DNA from: Impatiens glandulifera
Lineage: Eukaryota; Streptophyta; Magnoliopsida; Ericales; Balsaminaceae
Direction of reading: 5' to 3'
DNA: 64,000 bases
NCBI RefSeq assembly: GCF_907164915.1
Contig: NC_061862.1
Location: 93,389,995-93,453,994, forward strand
Shown here: positions 49,620 to 63,613 of the stretch, piece by piece
How positions within the stretch are numbered: the stretch's first letter is position 1
Layout of the letters: each line of letters starts with the position of its first letter
Program-made: the position numbers and the translations under genes
The notes under the pieces: generated by a model
Seen by the model: the letters and a program-made list of their open reading frames with translations, nothing else
Databases searched by the model: none
Told to the model about the DNA's origin: nothing

Positions 49620-50180
49620 ACAAGAGGCAACGTTAATACTCGAATTATTGTTGGTATTTACGAGGATGATATTATTTAAACAAGTGAAGATCCAAAGGGT
49701 GTCAAATTTTTCAAGAAGTAGATAATGGGTGAGTTCGAGATGATTGACCTCAGATTGCTTTCATACTACCATGGAATCGAGGTAACTTAGTTCGAAGAAG
49801 GTGTCTCGATCAAGCAAACAACATATGCCAAAAAGGTGTTAAACCATTTTGGAATGCTTGATTGTTACTCAACAAAGGCACCAATGGAGCATAGGGATCA
49901 ACTATATAAGGATTCCAAAGGACAACAGGTTAATACAACTAAATATCAAAGAGTCATTGGTTGTCTGCGTTATCTCCTTCATACAAGGCTAGATATTTCT
50001 TATGTTGTTGGTGTTGTCAGCAGATTAATGGAGAGACCAACTGAGATACATCACAAGAAAGTGAAGCAGGTGCTTCAATACATTCAAGACACTATACACA
50101 TAGGTCTAGTGTTTCGAAAAGGAGGTGGTAACGAGGAAATAGTGGGCTATTTTGATAGTGATCTCGAACCAGGTCAGGAC
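49620..50180 (+). pseudogene. Copia RT C-terminus and RNase H remnant
   Basis: After the deletion, IIVGIYEDDII replaces the usual LYVDDML box, followed by a stop, then FKK, a stop, IMGEFEMIDL and YYHGIEV. The open frame 49836-50183 carries SIKQTTYAKKVLNHFGMLDC upstream, YQRVIGCLRYLLHTRLDISY and GYFDSDLEPGQD, the RT-RNase H junction. RNase H is cut off after its first Asp. Confidence 0.78.
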
Positions 50181-50183
50181 TAA

Positions 50184-50530
50184 GGGGGAGAATATTCCAT
50201 TACTCAGTCGTTACAATTGTTACAAAAAATGAAAGGTCTGCAATAATATGGGAAACGGAAGATCTGCATTAATGAGGAAAACATAAGATTTGCAATAATG
50301 AGGAAAACGGAAGATTTGTAATAAATTTTATTACATTAGAAAATTAAGAGTTTTTTCATTTTAGTGTAAATAAAATGTATGTTTCTCTCAATAAAATAAG
50401 AAAAAGGAGAGAGAGTAACTCTTATAATTGCTTTTAAGAAAATTAAAATTTTATAGAAAATTTTCTCTAAATCTTGTGAGTGATTCTATCCCTAGGCCAA
50501 CATTCTCAGGCCTGGACGAAGTTACTCAAT
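50184..50530 (+). repeat. Probable 3' LTR of the Copia remnant
   Basis: Sequence right after the purine tract starts TATTCCATTACTCAGTCG and contains repeats of AATAATGAGGAAAACGGAAG and pyrimidine-rich termination-like DNA. No second copy exists in the window to fix the end, so the right border is a guess. Confidence 0.35.
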
Positions 50531-51114
50531 CATTCTTGTAATGCGATGATCGACCGCAAGCGTGGTGACAGTACAATCAATCAAACGACAGGGTCGGGAC
50601 TATTTACAGGTTTTCATTATAAATCTATTAAGAATGTTTTTCATTTTCTTACTTTAATTTTTTATCTCTTCTATTTGCATTTGCATTCAAAGTCAATCAA
50701 AAATTTGTTCACCCAACCTAGCATACATCAAAATTTAGAAATTAGAATAGTGAATTTATTATCATCAAAATTAGTAAGATCTAAATTACTGAGTGAGTAT
50801 CGATTATATTTGTTTTCTCTATTTGAAAATTGAATCCATCAAATCTCTCGTCTTCGTTTATGATTTTATTCGATATGTTTACATTAAATAGCAGTTACAT
50901 GTATTTGTCTGTTGTTTTCAACCTCTTTCTCAAATCCTTATGGTCTTAGCTTAATTGACTGATAGTTTCATTTTTATTATGTTCATATGCTTCGTCTTAT
51001 TCGGTATACATAATTATAGATCTTTGGGTTTTTTTTTCATTGACAGATAGCTAATTAACACCTCCTTATAATTAATTTATTGAGGAAATCAGGAATCTAC
51101 AACTTCACACATAT
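50531..51114. other. Non-coding stretch
   Basis: No supported gene. The ORF at 50480-50833 resembles nothing I know and lies in biased AT-rich sequence. Confidence 0.4.
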
Positions 51115-51598
51115 TGTTGGAATTTTTAGGGTCACTTGTATAATAAATAATTGTGCATATGTCATATTTAATATAAGCCAAAATAATGTGATCTAATGTG
51201 AAATTAAGTTTATGGCTTATGGGTGTATTTGTCATGAAAATAAAGTGAGGATACCTAAGTGACATTTCTAATTTTATGAAGGGGCTAAATTAGAAATTGT
51301 CAAACTATAATAACTAACTTATTGCTGGTTATATGTAACGGTAATGGTCCCCATTTGAAGTAACGTCAATTCTCCTTTGCGTCCCATCAACAGAGAGAGA
51401 AAACTATTGACTTACTCATCAAATGGAAGAACCATTCCATATAAGGAAAGTTTAAGGAAAGAATCATTCAATCCATGCAAAGTTTAAGGAAAGAGAAGAT
51501 TCACAGTTCATGCGATTAATTAAGGTAAGCTTCTGCAGCATTCAAGATTTTAATTTCTCACACATTAAATTAGGATCTAAATTAGGATAATTCTAACA
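51115..51598 (+). repeat. 5' LTR
   Basis: 484 bp, TGTTGG...CTAACA ends. Contains duplicated AGTTTAAGGAAAG phrases near 51447 and 51480 that are also present in the 3' LTR. Confidence 0.92.
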
Positions 51599-51600
51599 AT

Positions 51601-51613
51601 TGGTATCAGAGCC
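51601..51613 (+). other. Primer-binding site, initiator-Met tRNA type
   Basis: TGGTATCAGAGCC follows the 5' LTR by two bases; this is the standard Copia primer site complementary to the 3' end of initiator tRNA-Met. Confidence 0.92.
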
Positions 51614-52139
51614 ATCCTAATTTAATTATGTGAAAAAATTATATCGGTGTAGATATATATGCATGAAATTTATAGGCATGCAATTCATAATAAAAATAAA
51701 AGCATGTTATTAGGAATATATATATATATATTAATTTGGTATAAAGATATAAAGATTTATCGATTTATAAATATTTAGATTCTCTGGTTTTGTTAAGTTC
51801 CTAGATCTTTAAGTTTCTGTAAAAGAGGAAAAGTTATATATTAATTAATATCGTATGATGTTATCATGAAGATTGATGGGAAGAGATATTAATTAAGATT
51901 CCTCCTCGGTTTAGGGATATTTAAATTCTGAGTAATCATAAATATATATATATATGCATGAATTTATAGATAATTTCATGTTTTCGGATTATATATATTG
52001 GTTTTGATAATTTCAAAGACATAATATTAGGTTATAGATAATTTCATATTTTTGGATTATATATATTGTTTTTGAGAATTTCAAACATAATATTAGGAAT
52101 ATGGATTGATTTTGATAATTTCAATAAATTATGATGAGA

Positions 52140-52173
<34 letters not shown>

Positions 52174-52186
52174 TTGAAAATTTTAA

Positions 52187-52227
<41 letters not shown>

Positions 52228-53740
52228 TTAATAGATTAAGGGATATTTGAATTTTACAATAATTAAGATGATAAAATCCCTAAAAAGAATTTTCTCTATT
52301 TCGGAATATATGGATATATTGATTTTTGATAATATCATAATTGAGTAAATATATATATATATATATATAAAGATTTATAATATTATTTAATAATGTTTAT
52401 TAAATTTATTGATAGTTAGATTATCGTTTAGATTTTCTAGTTAAAGGGGTTAAAGGGAGAAATTCTCTGTTTTAAATTGACCGTGTTTAGATTTTCTTGC
52501 TAAGTTTATTTTCTCGTTAGAGGGGTTAAAGGAAGAAATTCTTTGTTTTAAATTGACCGTGTTTTAAATTGACGGTTGATATTTGTTGTTAAGGGATTAA
52601 ATAATATATAATATATATTATAAATCAAGAGATAATTAAGGAATAATGTTTAAGATTATATATATATATATATATATATCAATATATAATAAAATTTTAA
52701 TTATATCCTTTATTTTAGGATGAAAAGATTAAGGTTATTAATGATTATTAATAAATTAATAATTGGATTTCGCCATAAAAAAAAATATATTTTAAATTTG
52801 ATCAAATAAATCTTAAAGATTTATTATTTAATTGGATTAATATGATAATTACAAATTTCAAAATCAAATCAAGTAAGATTTGGCTTACAGGGGTATAATT
52901 TTATTTTTTAAATTACATGTTTCTTGGAAAATTATATATTATTGATTTGGGTTATATACAATAATATGACATTTAAATTTAAAATAATGATATTATTGTT
53001 CATTATTTGGATTGTATTGATTGATACAAATAATCACCAAAGTGACAATGTTTGTTGAAATTAATTCAAGACAATTTTGAATGGTAGTATTGTGTAATTC
53101 ATGTGATTATATTATTTGGCCCAAAAACTGATAATTAATTGACAGAATTGCATTAATACTTGTGATGATAAATATGTAATAATTATAAAGTCTTATTTAT
53201 GTGAATAATTAATCCATCCAAAGATAGATTGATTATTTGACATGTATTATTATTAATGTTTGATCATTACACCAAAATACTATTAGCAATTAATATTACT
53301 GTCCAAAGACTTGATATTAATGTTGCATTAAGTATTTTGAGATGGGATAAATCATTATTTGAATTTAGTTGTTACTTAAGTTTATAAATGTGAGCAACTA
53401 ATTTATTGAATATCCTGAATAATTAAGGGCTGTAATTTTTTTATGATGTCAAGTTAAAAATATTTTTTTTAGACGAGACTGCAATATTTGTTTTGAGGAT
53501 ATTGAGTTTGAGGGGAGAAATGATTGTGTCTTTAAAAATGATTTAGATCAATAATTACTATTGTGGAAGATTTGATTTATATCTCAAGTGTTTTTGACAT
53601 TGATAAGGATTTTATTGATATTGAGGATAATGTTCAAAAATCAAGAGTAACAAGACAATATGATCAAACTCATTAAGTACAAACTCAACAACCTCAAAAT
53701 CAAGTGTCTTTATGACAATCCAATTTAATTGAATTACTCT
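51614..53740. other. AT-rich interior of the Copia element
   Basis: No ORF. Several (AT)n microsatellites (52139-52167, 52190-52224, 52662-52679). This is where gag, protease and integrase would lie; I cannot recognise any of them. Confidence 0.6.
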
Positions 53741-53749
53741 TTAAAAACA

Positions 53750-54545
53750 ATTTATGGTACCCGTTACATATTTTGATATGGAGCTTCACCATAGTAGATG
53801 TTAAGGGGTTTTTCAATAGAGACATTGAAAAACAATTTGGTGCAATGAGAATACTTTGTGTCGAGAGACCAAATTAATATGGTTTGCAAATTAAAGAAAT
53901 TCATCTATAGACTTAAAGAAACATCTCGTTAGTGATACCACAAATTTTACAAAATAACAATTCTCTCTTTTGGTTTTGAGGTGAATTTAATTGATTATTT
54001 GTGTATCACATGTTCAGTGGGAGTAAACGTCTATTTTTGGTTTTATATGTGGGTGACATTTTGTTTGTCACAAATTTTGCTTGACATTAAGTAGCCAATA
54101 CTTACGAGATATTTGAAAAGAATTAAGAATTAAATGCTCACATATAGAAAGTCGGAAAATCTTGAGATCATTGAGTATTCTGACTCCGATATTACGAAAT
54201 GCCAAAATAGTATGAAATCTACTTCGGATAATATTTTTCGCTAGCTAGTTTTGTCATTTCTTGAAGAAGTGTCAAACAAACACTTATGGCGTCATCCACT
54301 ATTGCAGCGAAATTTATGACATGTTACTAGGCATCAAATTAAGTGATTTTGACATCAAGTTTATTTTATGAAATAAATGATACAAAGTGGATAGATTTCT
54401 ATAAAATATATATGTACAAACTATATGGTTATGAACCTCATGGCAATAAGTTTATCATCTAATGTCTTTCATGAGGATATTGCTCATATGAGTGTTGTAG
54501 AGATCAACGATCTCTAACTTCAGTGGGAGTTTGTAATTTTGACAT
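53750..54545 (+). pseudogene. Heavily decayed Copia pol
   Basis: Traces only: a VDVKG-VF start of the RT block near 53800, an FVV-YVDDM-like stretch mutated to LYVGDILFVT (54040-54070), an HSR/SSTIAAKFMTC-like trace of the RNase H SATEAEF block near 54295-54330, and PHGNKF near 54440 in place of H-I-A-T-x-x-x-x-AD. Nearly every block is in a different frame. Confidence 0.5.
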
Positions 54546-54940
54546 CTTCCAGTTTAATTATTTTATAGATATTTATAAAGTTTTTATTCTGATCAGAACT
54601 TAAGTATTATTCAGTTCATTACACTTTGTATAATTATGTTTAAAGTATGATCTCACTAAAGTTAAGTAGGACCAGTTGAAAATTGACATGAAAAGATCAC
54701 ATTGCATGAAATTTTCATTCCTTACATTCATGATATGATTTGTCAATTAATTGTATTGATTTATGTGATCATTGTTGGGTCTAGTTGTGTGCTTAAATAC
54801 AACGACGAGCTCTTTGGTCCTATATTGATATGTTTAATTGATAAAATTGTTTATACAACATATGATTGATATGACATAAAACTTCAGGCGCATTATGGTT
54901 GATACATTTATTTTTGTACATACGTGACCCAGTGGGAGAT

Positions 54941-55426
54941 TGTTGGAATTTTTAGGGTCACTTGTATAATAAATAATTGTGCATATGTCATATTTAATAT
55001 AAACCAAAATAATGTGATCTAATGTGAAATTAAGTTTAATGGCTTATGGGTGTATTTGTCATGAAAATAAAGTGAGGATACCTAAGTGACATTTCTAATT
55101 TTATGAAGGGGCTAAATTAGAAATTGTCAAACTATAATAACTAACTTATTGTTGGTTATATGTAACGGTAATGGTCCCCATTTGAAGTAACGTCAATTCT
55201 CCTTTGCGTCCCCATCAACAGAGAGAGAAAACTATTGACTTACTCATCAAATGGAAGAACCATTCCATATAAGGAAAGTTTAAGGAAAGAATCATTCAAT
55301 CCATGCAAAGTTTAAGGAAAGAGAAGACTCACAATTCATGCGATTAATTAAGGTACGCTTCCGCCACATTCAAGATTTTAATTTCTCACACATTAAATTA
55401 GGATCTAAATTAGGATAATTCTAACA
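54941..55426 (+). repeat. 3' LTR
   Basis: 486 bp, aligned end to end with the 5' LTR. Confidence 0.92.
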
Positions 55427-56229
55427 TCTCTCATCTACATATTTTGATTCACAGTTTTTATTAATTGAGGTTTTCAAATTGAGCGAAGCAGACTTAGTTG
55501 TAGATTGATAGAGAAAAGAAGTAGAAATAGACTAAGAGAAATCTAGATGAATATTATTTTTTCACTATATACACAGATTCATTATTTTGTTAGATATTGT
55601 TAAGGTCATAATCTCACACGTTTAGATATTGAAGTTTATTTGTCAATAAAAATAATTGTATTAAAGCTTATTTGTCAAACGAATTCAGTCGGACATGATG
55701 ATACATTATGTACTATTAATTTATTAAACACATTTATCTCTATCGTCAGCATATTTTAATAGAAGTAACAACACATGTCTAACATTACAGCAACCTTAAT
55801 TAATTATCCCATATTGTATTCTGTTTGTGTCATTCTTCTGTACTTAATGGATCTTATCTTTTAATTAATGGAAATAGAAATGAAAATGGACTTAGCTCAA
55901 TGGTTCTCAATATATATTTTATTCTGCAAGAGTACTTATCTATATTGTCACCATACTACAAAATAGTGGGCATTACAAGTTTTTTATTACTATATCAGGT
56001 ACACTTTTTATGACTGTATCTCAATTCTTTGCACTATTTTCTTGCTTTCTCTCTATTGAAATGAAACTGCATCATATGCATCAATTTATTTTTTTAACTA
56101 TTTAATTAGTAAATTTTTTAACCATATGCATCAGTTTATTCATATAATTGCTTATTCATATATGACCTAGTTGTTTAATTTTGAATTTGGATCTCCAACA
56201 CTGTATATTTCCAAATTTATTATTTTTTT
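55427..56229. other. Non-coding stretch
   Basis: AT-rich, no supported gene or terminal repeat. The ORF at 55825-56013 is not recognisable. Confidence 0.4.
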
Positions 56230-56843
56230 ACTCTAATTTTAAAATATTTCATTGATAATTTATAAAATGAAAAAATATTTTTACCGGCTATTATATAAAT
56301 GAATTTATGCTACAGAAGATTTTACCCATTCTCTTTTATTAAATATAGTTAGCCAACTTATATATACAGTAGTTATATAGTTATATAATTATTTATTTCA
56401 ACAATACAACAAAATGATACTACCCATACCTACTGTCGATTCAAATCATTATTGAGATCCAAATTGATATAAATAATTTATCTATATATAGAGATATATC
56501 TAATATTGAGAGTTTTTATTTCTATTTAAAATTTTAATCTTATAATTATTTGGATCTCTATATACAGTCTATACCATTAATTAAGCATGAGAATAAGAAT
56601 GGATATTTTTTATAATAATAATAATAACTGTAATTGAAAAAAAATTATTATCATATATGAAATAATATAATTATAAAGTCAAAGAACTAAAGGAAACATA
56701 AAATTTAGAGAAGGGTAACATAGAAACAGAGCACATCCTAACAGAGGCAAGAAAAAACGAATTTGCATGTGAATGAACTTCCAACTCCTCTTCTAACGAA
56801 ACGGTTTAGGCCCCAACGCAGACGAGAGGTAGGCATCATTCTA

Positions 56844-56934
56844 GACCTGTAATTTTATACAAACCACAAATATGGAAGAAGATTGCAGGGAAAGGAAAGA
56901 AAGGAAATATCACGTTGTCAACCTTTCTTCATGA
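56844..56934 (+). pseudogene. LINE ORF1 C-terminal stub
   Basis: The ORF1 frame is open from 56844 to the TGA at 56932-56934 with a charged end (EEDCRERKERKYHVVNLSS). Its stop overlaps the ORF2 start as ATGA, exactly as in the other LINE. Confidence 0.55.
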
Positions 56935-59900
56935 ATATAATGACCTGGGATATTAGGGAGCTCAACGACCCCATCAAAAGGAAGGAAGTGAGAAGAATGA
57001 TTGAAAGACATGAAATCACTATTATGTGTATACTGGAGACGAGAATAAGGCACAATCAAATCGATATTGTTAGTAAAGACTGTTTTGGTAGCGACTAGTC
57101 TTATATTCACAATTCAGATGGGTATAAAAGTAGAATCTGGGTAGGCTGGAATAATAGCTTAGTTGAGGTCAAAAAGTTATTAGACACTAAGCAGGTCATC
57201 ATGGTAGAGATTGTTAGTCGGATAACAAAGGCGAAATACTATTTTGCTGCTATCTATGGAAGCAATGTAGCAGGAGAAAGAAAGCAGTTATGGAGAGAGC
57301 TCAAAAGTAAAGTCAATGATGATGAGCCTTGGATTCTAATGGGTGACTTCAATGTCACCAAAAGAGAACCGGAAACAGGGATCACGCAAGACATGATGGA
57401 CTTCAATGAATGCATTAAAGACATCAACTGTATCGAACCTTCTAGTTCAGGTAATCTATTTTTATGGTCAACTACTAGAGAGTTAGAGGAAATGAGGAAG
57501 AGTTGCATTGATCGTGGGTTGATCAACGAGAAATGGGCAGATCTCTACCCGAGAAACCGGCTACAAGTTCTACATCCAGGAATCTCTGATCATTGCCCGT
57601 TGAAATTTTTATGGGAAAAGGAAAAAAGACTAAAGAGGACTTTCAAATTTTTTAATTTCTGGATGAAAGACGAAGAATTCAAAAGAGTACTGACAGACAC
57701 CTAGAATACAAGTATCAATGGGACAAAGATGTTTAGAGTTTGCGAAAAACTTAGAATCTTGAAAGGTAAGCTCAACAAGTTCGATAGGAAGAATTATAGT
57801 GGTATATCAAAAAGAGTAGAGGAAGCATGAGTAAAATTGGAGAATATTCAAATCAAAAGCTTCAGGATGCAAAACCTACCTAACAATCAAGCTGAGGAGA
57901 AAGAAGCGCTGACAAGTTTTAGAGGTCTATACTCAAAAGAAGAAAATTTCTTCAAGCAGAAGTTTAGAGAAAGTTGGCTTTCTTTGGGAGACAAAAATAT
58001 TGCCTTCTTCTATAAGAAATGCGCGGCTTGAAACTTCAGGAACCAAGTCCTCAGATTAAAAGATTGTAATGTAGAAATGTTTAAGGGACATGAAGTAGTT
58101 CAAAAGGAAGCTATTAGTTATTATAAGGGTCTAATTGAAAAAAAAACTAAGTAATGAAGGACTCGATGCTAGACTTGGGGTGTTGTAACAGATTGTTCTA
58201 AGAAGAATCGACAACGAGGATACTGATAAGCTAGTAGCAAGGGTCAGTCAAGAATAGATCAGGAATGCTCTGTTTACGATGAAAGGAGGTAAAAGTCTAG
58301 GGCCAGATGGATACAATGCGAATTTCTTCAAGGAAAACTGGGATATAGTTGAGAATACTGTAAGTGAAGGGGTCCTAGAATTCTTTCAAAACAGGAAAAT
58401 GCTTAAGTAATGGAACGTTACAGTATTGAATCTGATTCCCAAAATCTCACATCTAGAAAAAATTCAGGACTTTCGTCCTATTTCATGTTGTAACGTAATC
58501 TATAATCATCTCTAAAATCTTTCGCAAAGATTTAAAACTGTTATTTCAAAATTAATTAGTTTAGGACAATCATCTTTTATTCTAAATCACTCTATCTTCC
58601 ATAACATACTTCTTATACAAAGTTGATTGTAAAATTATGGGAATAAGGCTATATCTTTGAGAGTGGCTTTCAAAATTGACATTCGAAAATCTTTTGACTC
58701 GATAAGATGGAATCTATTCATGATTTCCTTTATGTTGTTGGTTTCCCTAACATTTTTATTGAGTGATTAATGCAGTGTGTTTCGACCCCTCACTTCATTG
58801 TCAGCGTGAATGGCATACATAGTGGTTCTTTAAGGTGAAAGAGGAGTAAAGAAAGGAGATCCTCTCTCACCTTACCTATTCGTTCTTATTATGGATATTC
58901 CGGATTGTATCTTTAAAATGCTCCTAAGGAACCATAAATTCAAATTTCACCCCTACTGCAAGGAACAAACAATAACACATGTTTATTTCGCTGATGATAT
59001 GTTTTTAGTGGCTCACGCAGATGTTGAATCTCTTAGTACAATCAAGGAAGCACTGACAATGTTTTCTAGTATTACAGGTTTATTCATTAATGAAGACAAA
59101 AGTCAGACTTTCTATGGAGGAGGAATGAAAGAGGATTTGAAGCATGATATATTTAGTATCATGGGGATAAAAGAAGGAACGCTTCTAGTCAAATATCTTG
59201 GAGTCCCCTTATTTGCAAATTAACTTCAAAGCTCACATTTTCGTCCACTTATTGAAAAGGTTAAAATTTTATCTTGGGTTGGGCTACCAAAAAATCTGTC
59301 TTATGCAGGAAGATTAGAGCTTGTGAAAAGAGTTACTATGAGAATCATTGGCTACCGGGCACAACAAATAGTCAGTCCCAAAAAAGTCATGGATGAACTT
59401 GATAAGTTGATGAGAGACTTCATCTGTGGTACTCAAGGAAGAGGAAGCAAAAAGGTCAAATGGGAAACTGTATGTACCCCAAAGGAAGAAAGAGGGCTTG
59501 GAATTAACATTTGTGTCATATGGAATCGAGCACTCACACAATCAGACATGTATGGGCCTTTGAGATGAAGGTAGATTAATTATGGGTCAAATGGGTTCAT
59601 ACGTGATTCATGAAAGGAGAAGCTAGCATATGGACATGCCAAATCAAAAATGAAATGGCATGGTTCTTGAAGAAAATCCTAAAACTAGAGGAGAGGCATA
59701 TCAGATGATGAAGTTAAGAATCAGTAATGGAGGGGGAATATTATTCTGGAACAATCCATGGTTAGAGAATAATCTCATAATTCTTCGGGAGGAATTCCAA
59801 TCTATTAGAGACAGAATCAGAAGAAATTGTCTCTTGTACTCAATTAGAGATATTCAAAAAGGAAAATGCAGCTCTATTCTTATGAGTATTCTAGAAGGAG

Positions 59901-60565
59901 TCAGAATTCTGAATCTGATCAATAATATACAATTCAATGGAAACATTGATACAAAGAGTTGGGATACTGTTATGAATGGAAAATTTGTGGAAGGAAAAGC
60001 ATGTGAGATCATTAGAACAAAGGAGGTGGTGGTCGATTGACATAAAGTAGTCTGGTCTACAAATGTTATACCTCGAAACCAATTCATTCTTTGGCTGATA
60101 TTCAGGAAAAAATTGGCGACAAGAGACAGAATTAAGAAGTATATGAATATTTTAGATGTCAATTGCCCAATGTACGTAGCAAAAGAGGAAAGAATTGACC
60201 ACTTGTTTGGGGAGTGCACATTTGTATCTAAGTTGTGGAATAATTTTGCTCAGAATATGAATATCACTAAATTTCCAGGTACATGGAACGAAATCATAGA
60301 GCTTGTAAAAAAAAAGGCTAAGGGAGGTAACTTTTATGCGAATGTTTTCAAATGCTTCTTTGGAGCCCTAGTATACAATACACGGAGAGAAAGAAATACA
60401 AGAATTCATATCACGAATAAGAGAACAGAAGGAAAAGTTTGGGATGATATTGTTTCTGATGGCAACACTCTCATACATAAATGGAGGGGAATTCTGATTA
60501 ATGAAGATAGTTGGAAGCTCAGTCAAAGATGGAATATCCCTTATAAAATCATTACAAGGAAATGA
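56931..60565 (+). pseudogene. LINE ORF2: endonuclease, RT, zinc-binding domain
   Basis: Starts MNIMTWDIRELNDPIKRKEV at 56931, with a stop at 57098. Endonuclease resumes at 57201-57704 (LMGDFNVTKREPETG, SCIDRGLINEKW, HPGISDHCPLKFLW, where SDH is the catalytic triad end). 57837-58031 has SWLSLGDKNIAFFYKKCAA; a GKSLGPDGYNANFFKENW block follows near 58290. The RT core 58891-59223 contains the catalytic FADD in HVYFADDMFLVAHAD and YLGVPLFAN. 59660-60040 is the linker and 60113-60565 the zf-RVT domain (HLFGECTFVSKLW). Seven or so breaks. It would nick the target and copy LINE RNA. Confidence 0.88.
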
Positions 60566-60664
60566 AGGCTCAAATAGTTATGTTTGATGACTTGTTTGTA
60601 ATTCAATTGTTCGTTGTTCTGTTTGCTCTATAATTCAGTTGTTTGAAACTCATTTGGTATTTTC

Positions 60665-60693
60665 AACAAAGCTAGGATTTGTCTAGCTTTGTT
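60665..60693 (+). other. 3' UTR stem-loop of LINE family 2
   Basis: AACAAAGCTAG and CTAGCTTTGTT form a perfect 11-bp stem around the loop GATTTGT, about 60 bp before the A-run. The lower stem differs from family 1 but both close the loop with TAG/CTA and place GTCTAG on the 3' side. Confidence 0.75.
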
Positions 60694-61259
60694 TCTTGAA
60701 ACTCATTTTCCCTCTTTTGAGATTTTTAATGAAATGACAATAAATCGTTTTTCCAAAAAAAATATAATTATAAGATTATAATATCAATATATATTATTTC
60801 ATTTAATGTCTATAATATAGATTATGTCACATTATTCTCGACACCATTCATGTCACCAAATTTCCGCTATCTCTATATCATAATCAATATATTATTCAAT
60901 ACATCCCTCATGCTTTATCAAAATTCAGTACTAAAGAAATGAAATAAAAAATTCACGTTAATGTAACACATAATACCAAATAATGAATTCTTTAATATAA
61001 CTTAGAAATGAAAATCATTTTCATAATATTTAAATGTTCACTTGGTAGTCCATTTGGTGGAGCAGAAAAGCTATAGAAGGATAAGGTTTACTTTATCTAG
61101 CTATAACGTATTTTGAGCTTGTTTGTATAGCTATGACGTATCATGAGATTGATTCCATTACTATAGGTAAAAATATCACACTTAAGGACATGTTTGATCA
61201 TCAATCTAGTGGTTTCGTTTTCCGAATTAGATATAAAAAGAGATTAAACATTTTGAAGA

Positions 61260-61870
61260 GTTCGTCTCATAATAGAGTTTTACTTTTGGTATAACGCAAA
61301 CAAATGTCCTCGTCTGAACAAGACATTATGCGTTGACAAGACATGGATAATTTTCATGCGGCGCATTGCTACAAGTTGTTTACTAAGATGAGTTCATATA
61401 ATTTTTGTTGGGAGAAATTTTGGGAGTCAAAGATTTCATTCAAGATCTTGTTCTTTGGATGAAGTGTTATTCACAGTGAAATTTTTACGGATAATATGTG
61501 CATACAAAAATGTGTATTATAATTAGTCGTATGTGTCACGAGGAGGTTGAATCAACAACTCACTTACTTTTGCTTTGTCGAGGGTGACTAGTATCTGGAG
61601 TTTTTGTGGAGTATCACTAAGATTCATTGGGTGATGCCCGAGTCTTGGGGTAGTTGTTGGGAGATGTGAATTTATGTGGTTAATATGAAAGCCTACATAA
61701 TTGAGTTACCATCCAAATTATTTTTTAATGAACTATTTGGTTTGAGAGAAATCGTCGAACTTTCACTAATCGTAGTCATCCGATATGTATCAATTATAAT
61801 ATTATTATTATGTTTTTTGAGATTAATTTTGAAAAGTCGGTAGAGTCCGTCAGAAAGTTAATCCTTCTTC
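61260..61870 (+). pseudogene. Decayed LINE zinc-binding RT fragment
   Basis: Out-of-frame pieces: FGVKDFIQDLVLWMKCY-like DNA (61420-61470), then CHEEVESTTHLLLLCRG (61535-61585), which fits the C-x2-C...H-x4-C half of zf-RVT, then HWVMPESW and a W-F-E-R-N-R-R-like segment near 61740. The source is a different, older LINE from the two families above. Stops in every frame. Confidence 0.5.
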
Positions 61871-62110
61871 TTTAGCACTTACGAGCTCGATAACTTATTT
61901 AGAAACGTTTTTTTTTGTTTTTTTTTATTTTTTAATTTTTATTTTTATCAGTTTTCTCTTTTTAGTTTTTATTTTTTTTATTTTTATCAGTTTCCTGATA
62001 GACATGAAACTAAAACTCACCTGCTATTTTGAAAGTCATAATTATATATAAACACGTGGAATTTGACCTTCCTACAAAAAAAAAAAATATTTTGTTTTCT
62101 TAATTGTGAA

Positions 62111-63613
<1,503 letters not shown>

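Larger units (their letters stand above)
48170..50530 (+). mobile_element. Ty1/Copia remnant with internal deletion
   Basis: Plus strand, in order: a Gly/Arg-rich segment resembling the gag tail (48250-48400), a 47-bp tandem repeat, integrase pieces (48990-49560), then RT thumb and RNase H (49620-50180), a polypurine tract (AAGGGGGAGAA, 50182-50192) and the start of a probable 3' LTR. The RT N-terminal half is deleted. Stops are scattered throughout. Confidence 0.75.
51115..55426 (+). mobile_element. Copia retrotransposon with both LTRs, pol decayed
   Basis: Direct repeats at 51115-51598 and 54941-55426 start TGTTGGAATTTTTAGGGTC and end ATAATTCTAACA. A primer site follows the first and the purine tract AGTGGGAGA precedes the second. 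By hand the two LTRs differ at about eight substitutions and two single-base indels. The interior is AT-rich with long (AT)n tracts and only a dead pol remnant, yet the LTRs are nearly identical. I see no 5-bp target duplication (CATAT left, TCTCT right). Confidence 0.9.
56677..60760 (+). mobile_element. L1-type LINE, family 2, 5'-truncated before ORF2
   Basis: The target duplication AATATAATTATAA (56664-56676 and 60761-60773) is confirmed by the empty site in copy 1 (21904-21916). The element keeps the last codons of ORF1, the whole ORF2 region, a 3' UTR with stem-loop and a short A-run. ORF2 is related to but clearly diverged from the 33-42 kb LINE. Confidence 0.93.
56230..61086. mobile_element. 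TIR element, copy 2, inverted and split by a LINE
   Basis: 56370-56676 and 60774-61086 match the reverse complement of copy 1 (about 22340 back to 20150), including TACTGTCGATTCAAATCATT-like and GGGTAGTATCATTTT blocks and the terminal GGAGCAGAAAAGCTATAGAAG (61062-61080). 56230-56370 matches copy 1 near 23340-23510 in the same orientation. It lacks the two MITEs present in copy 1. Confidence 0.8.
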
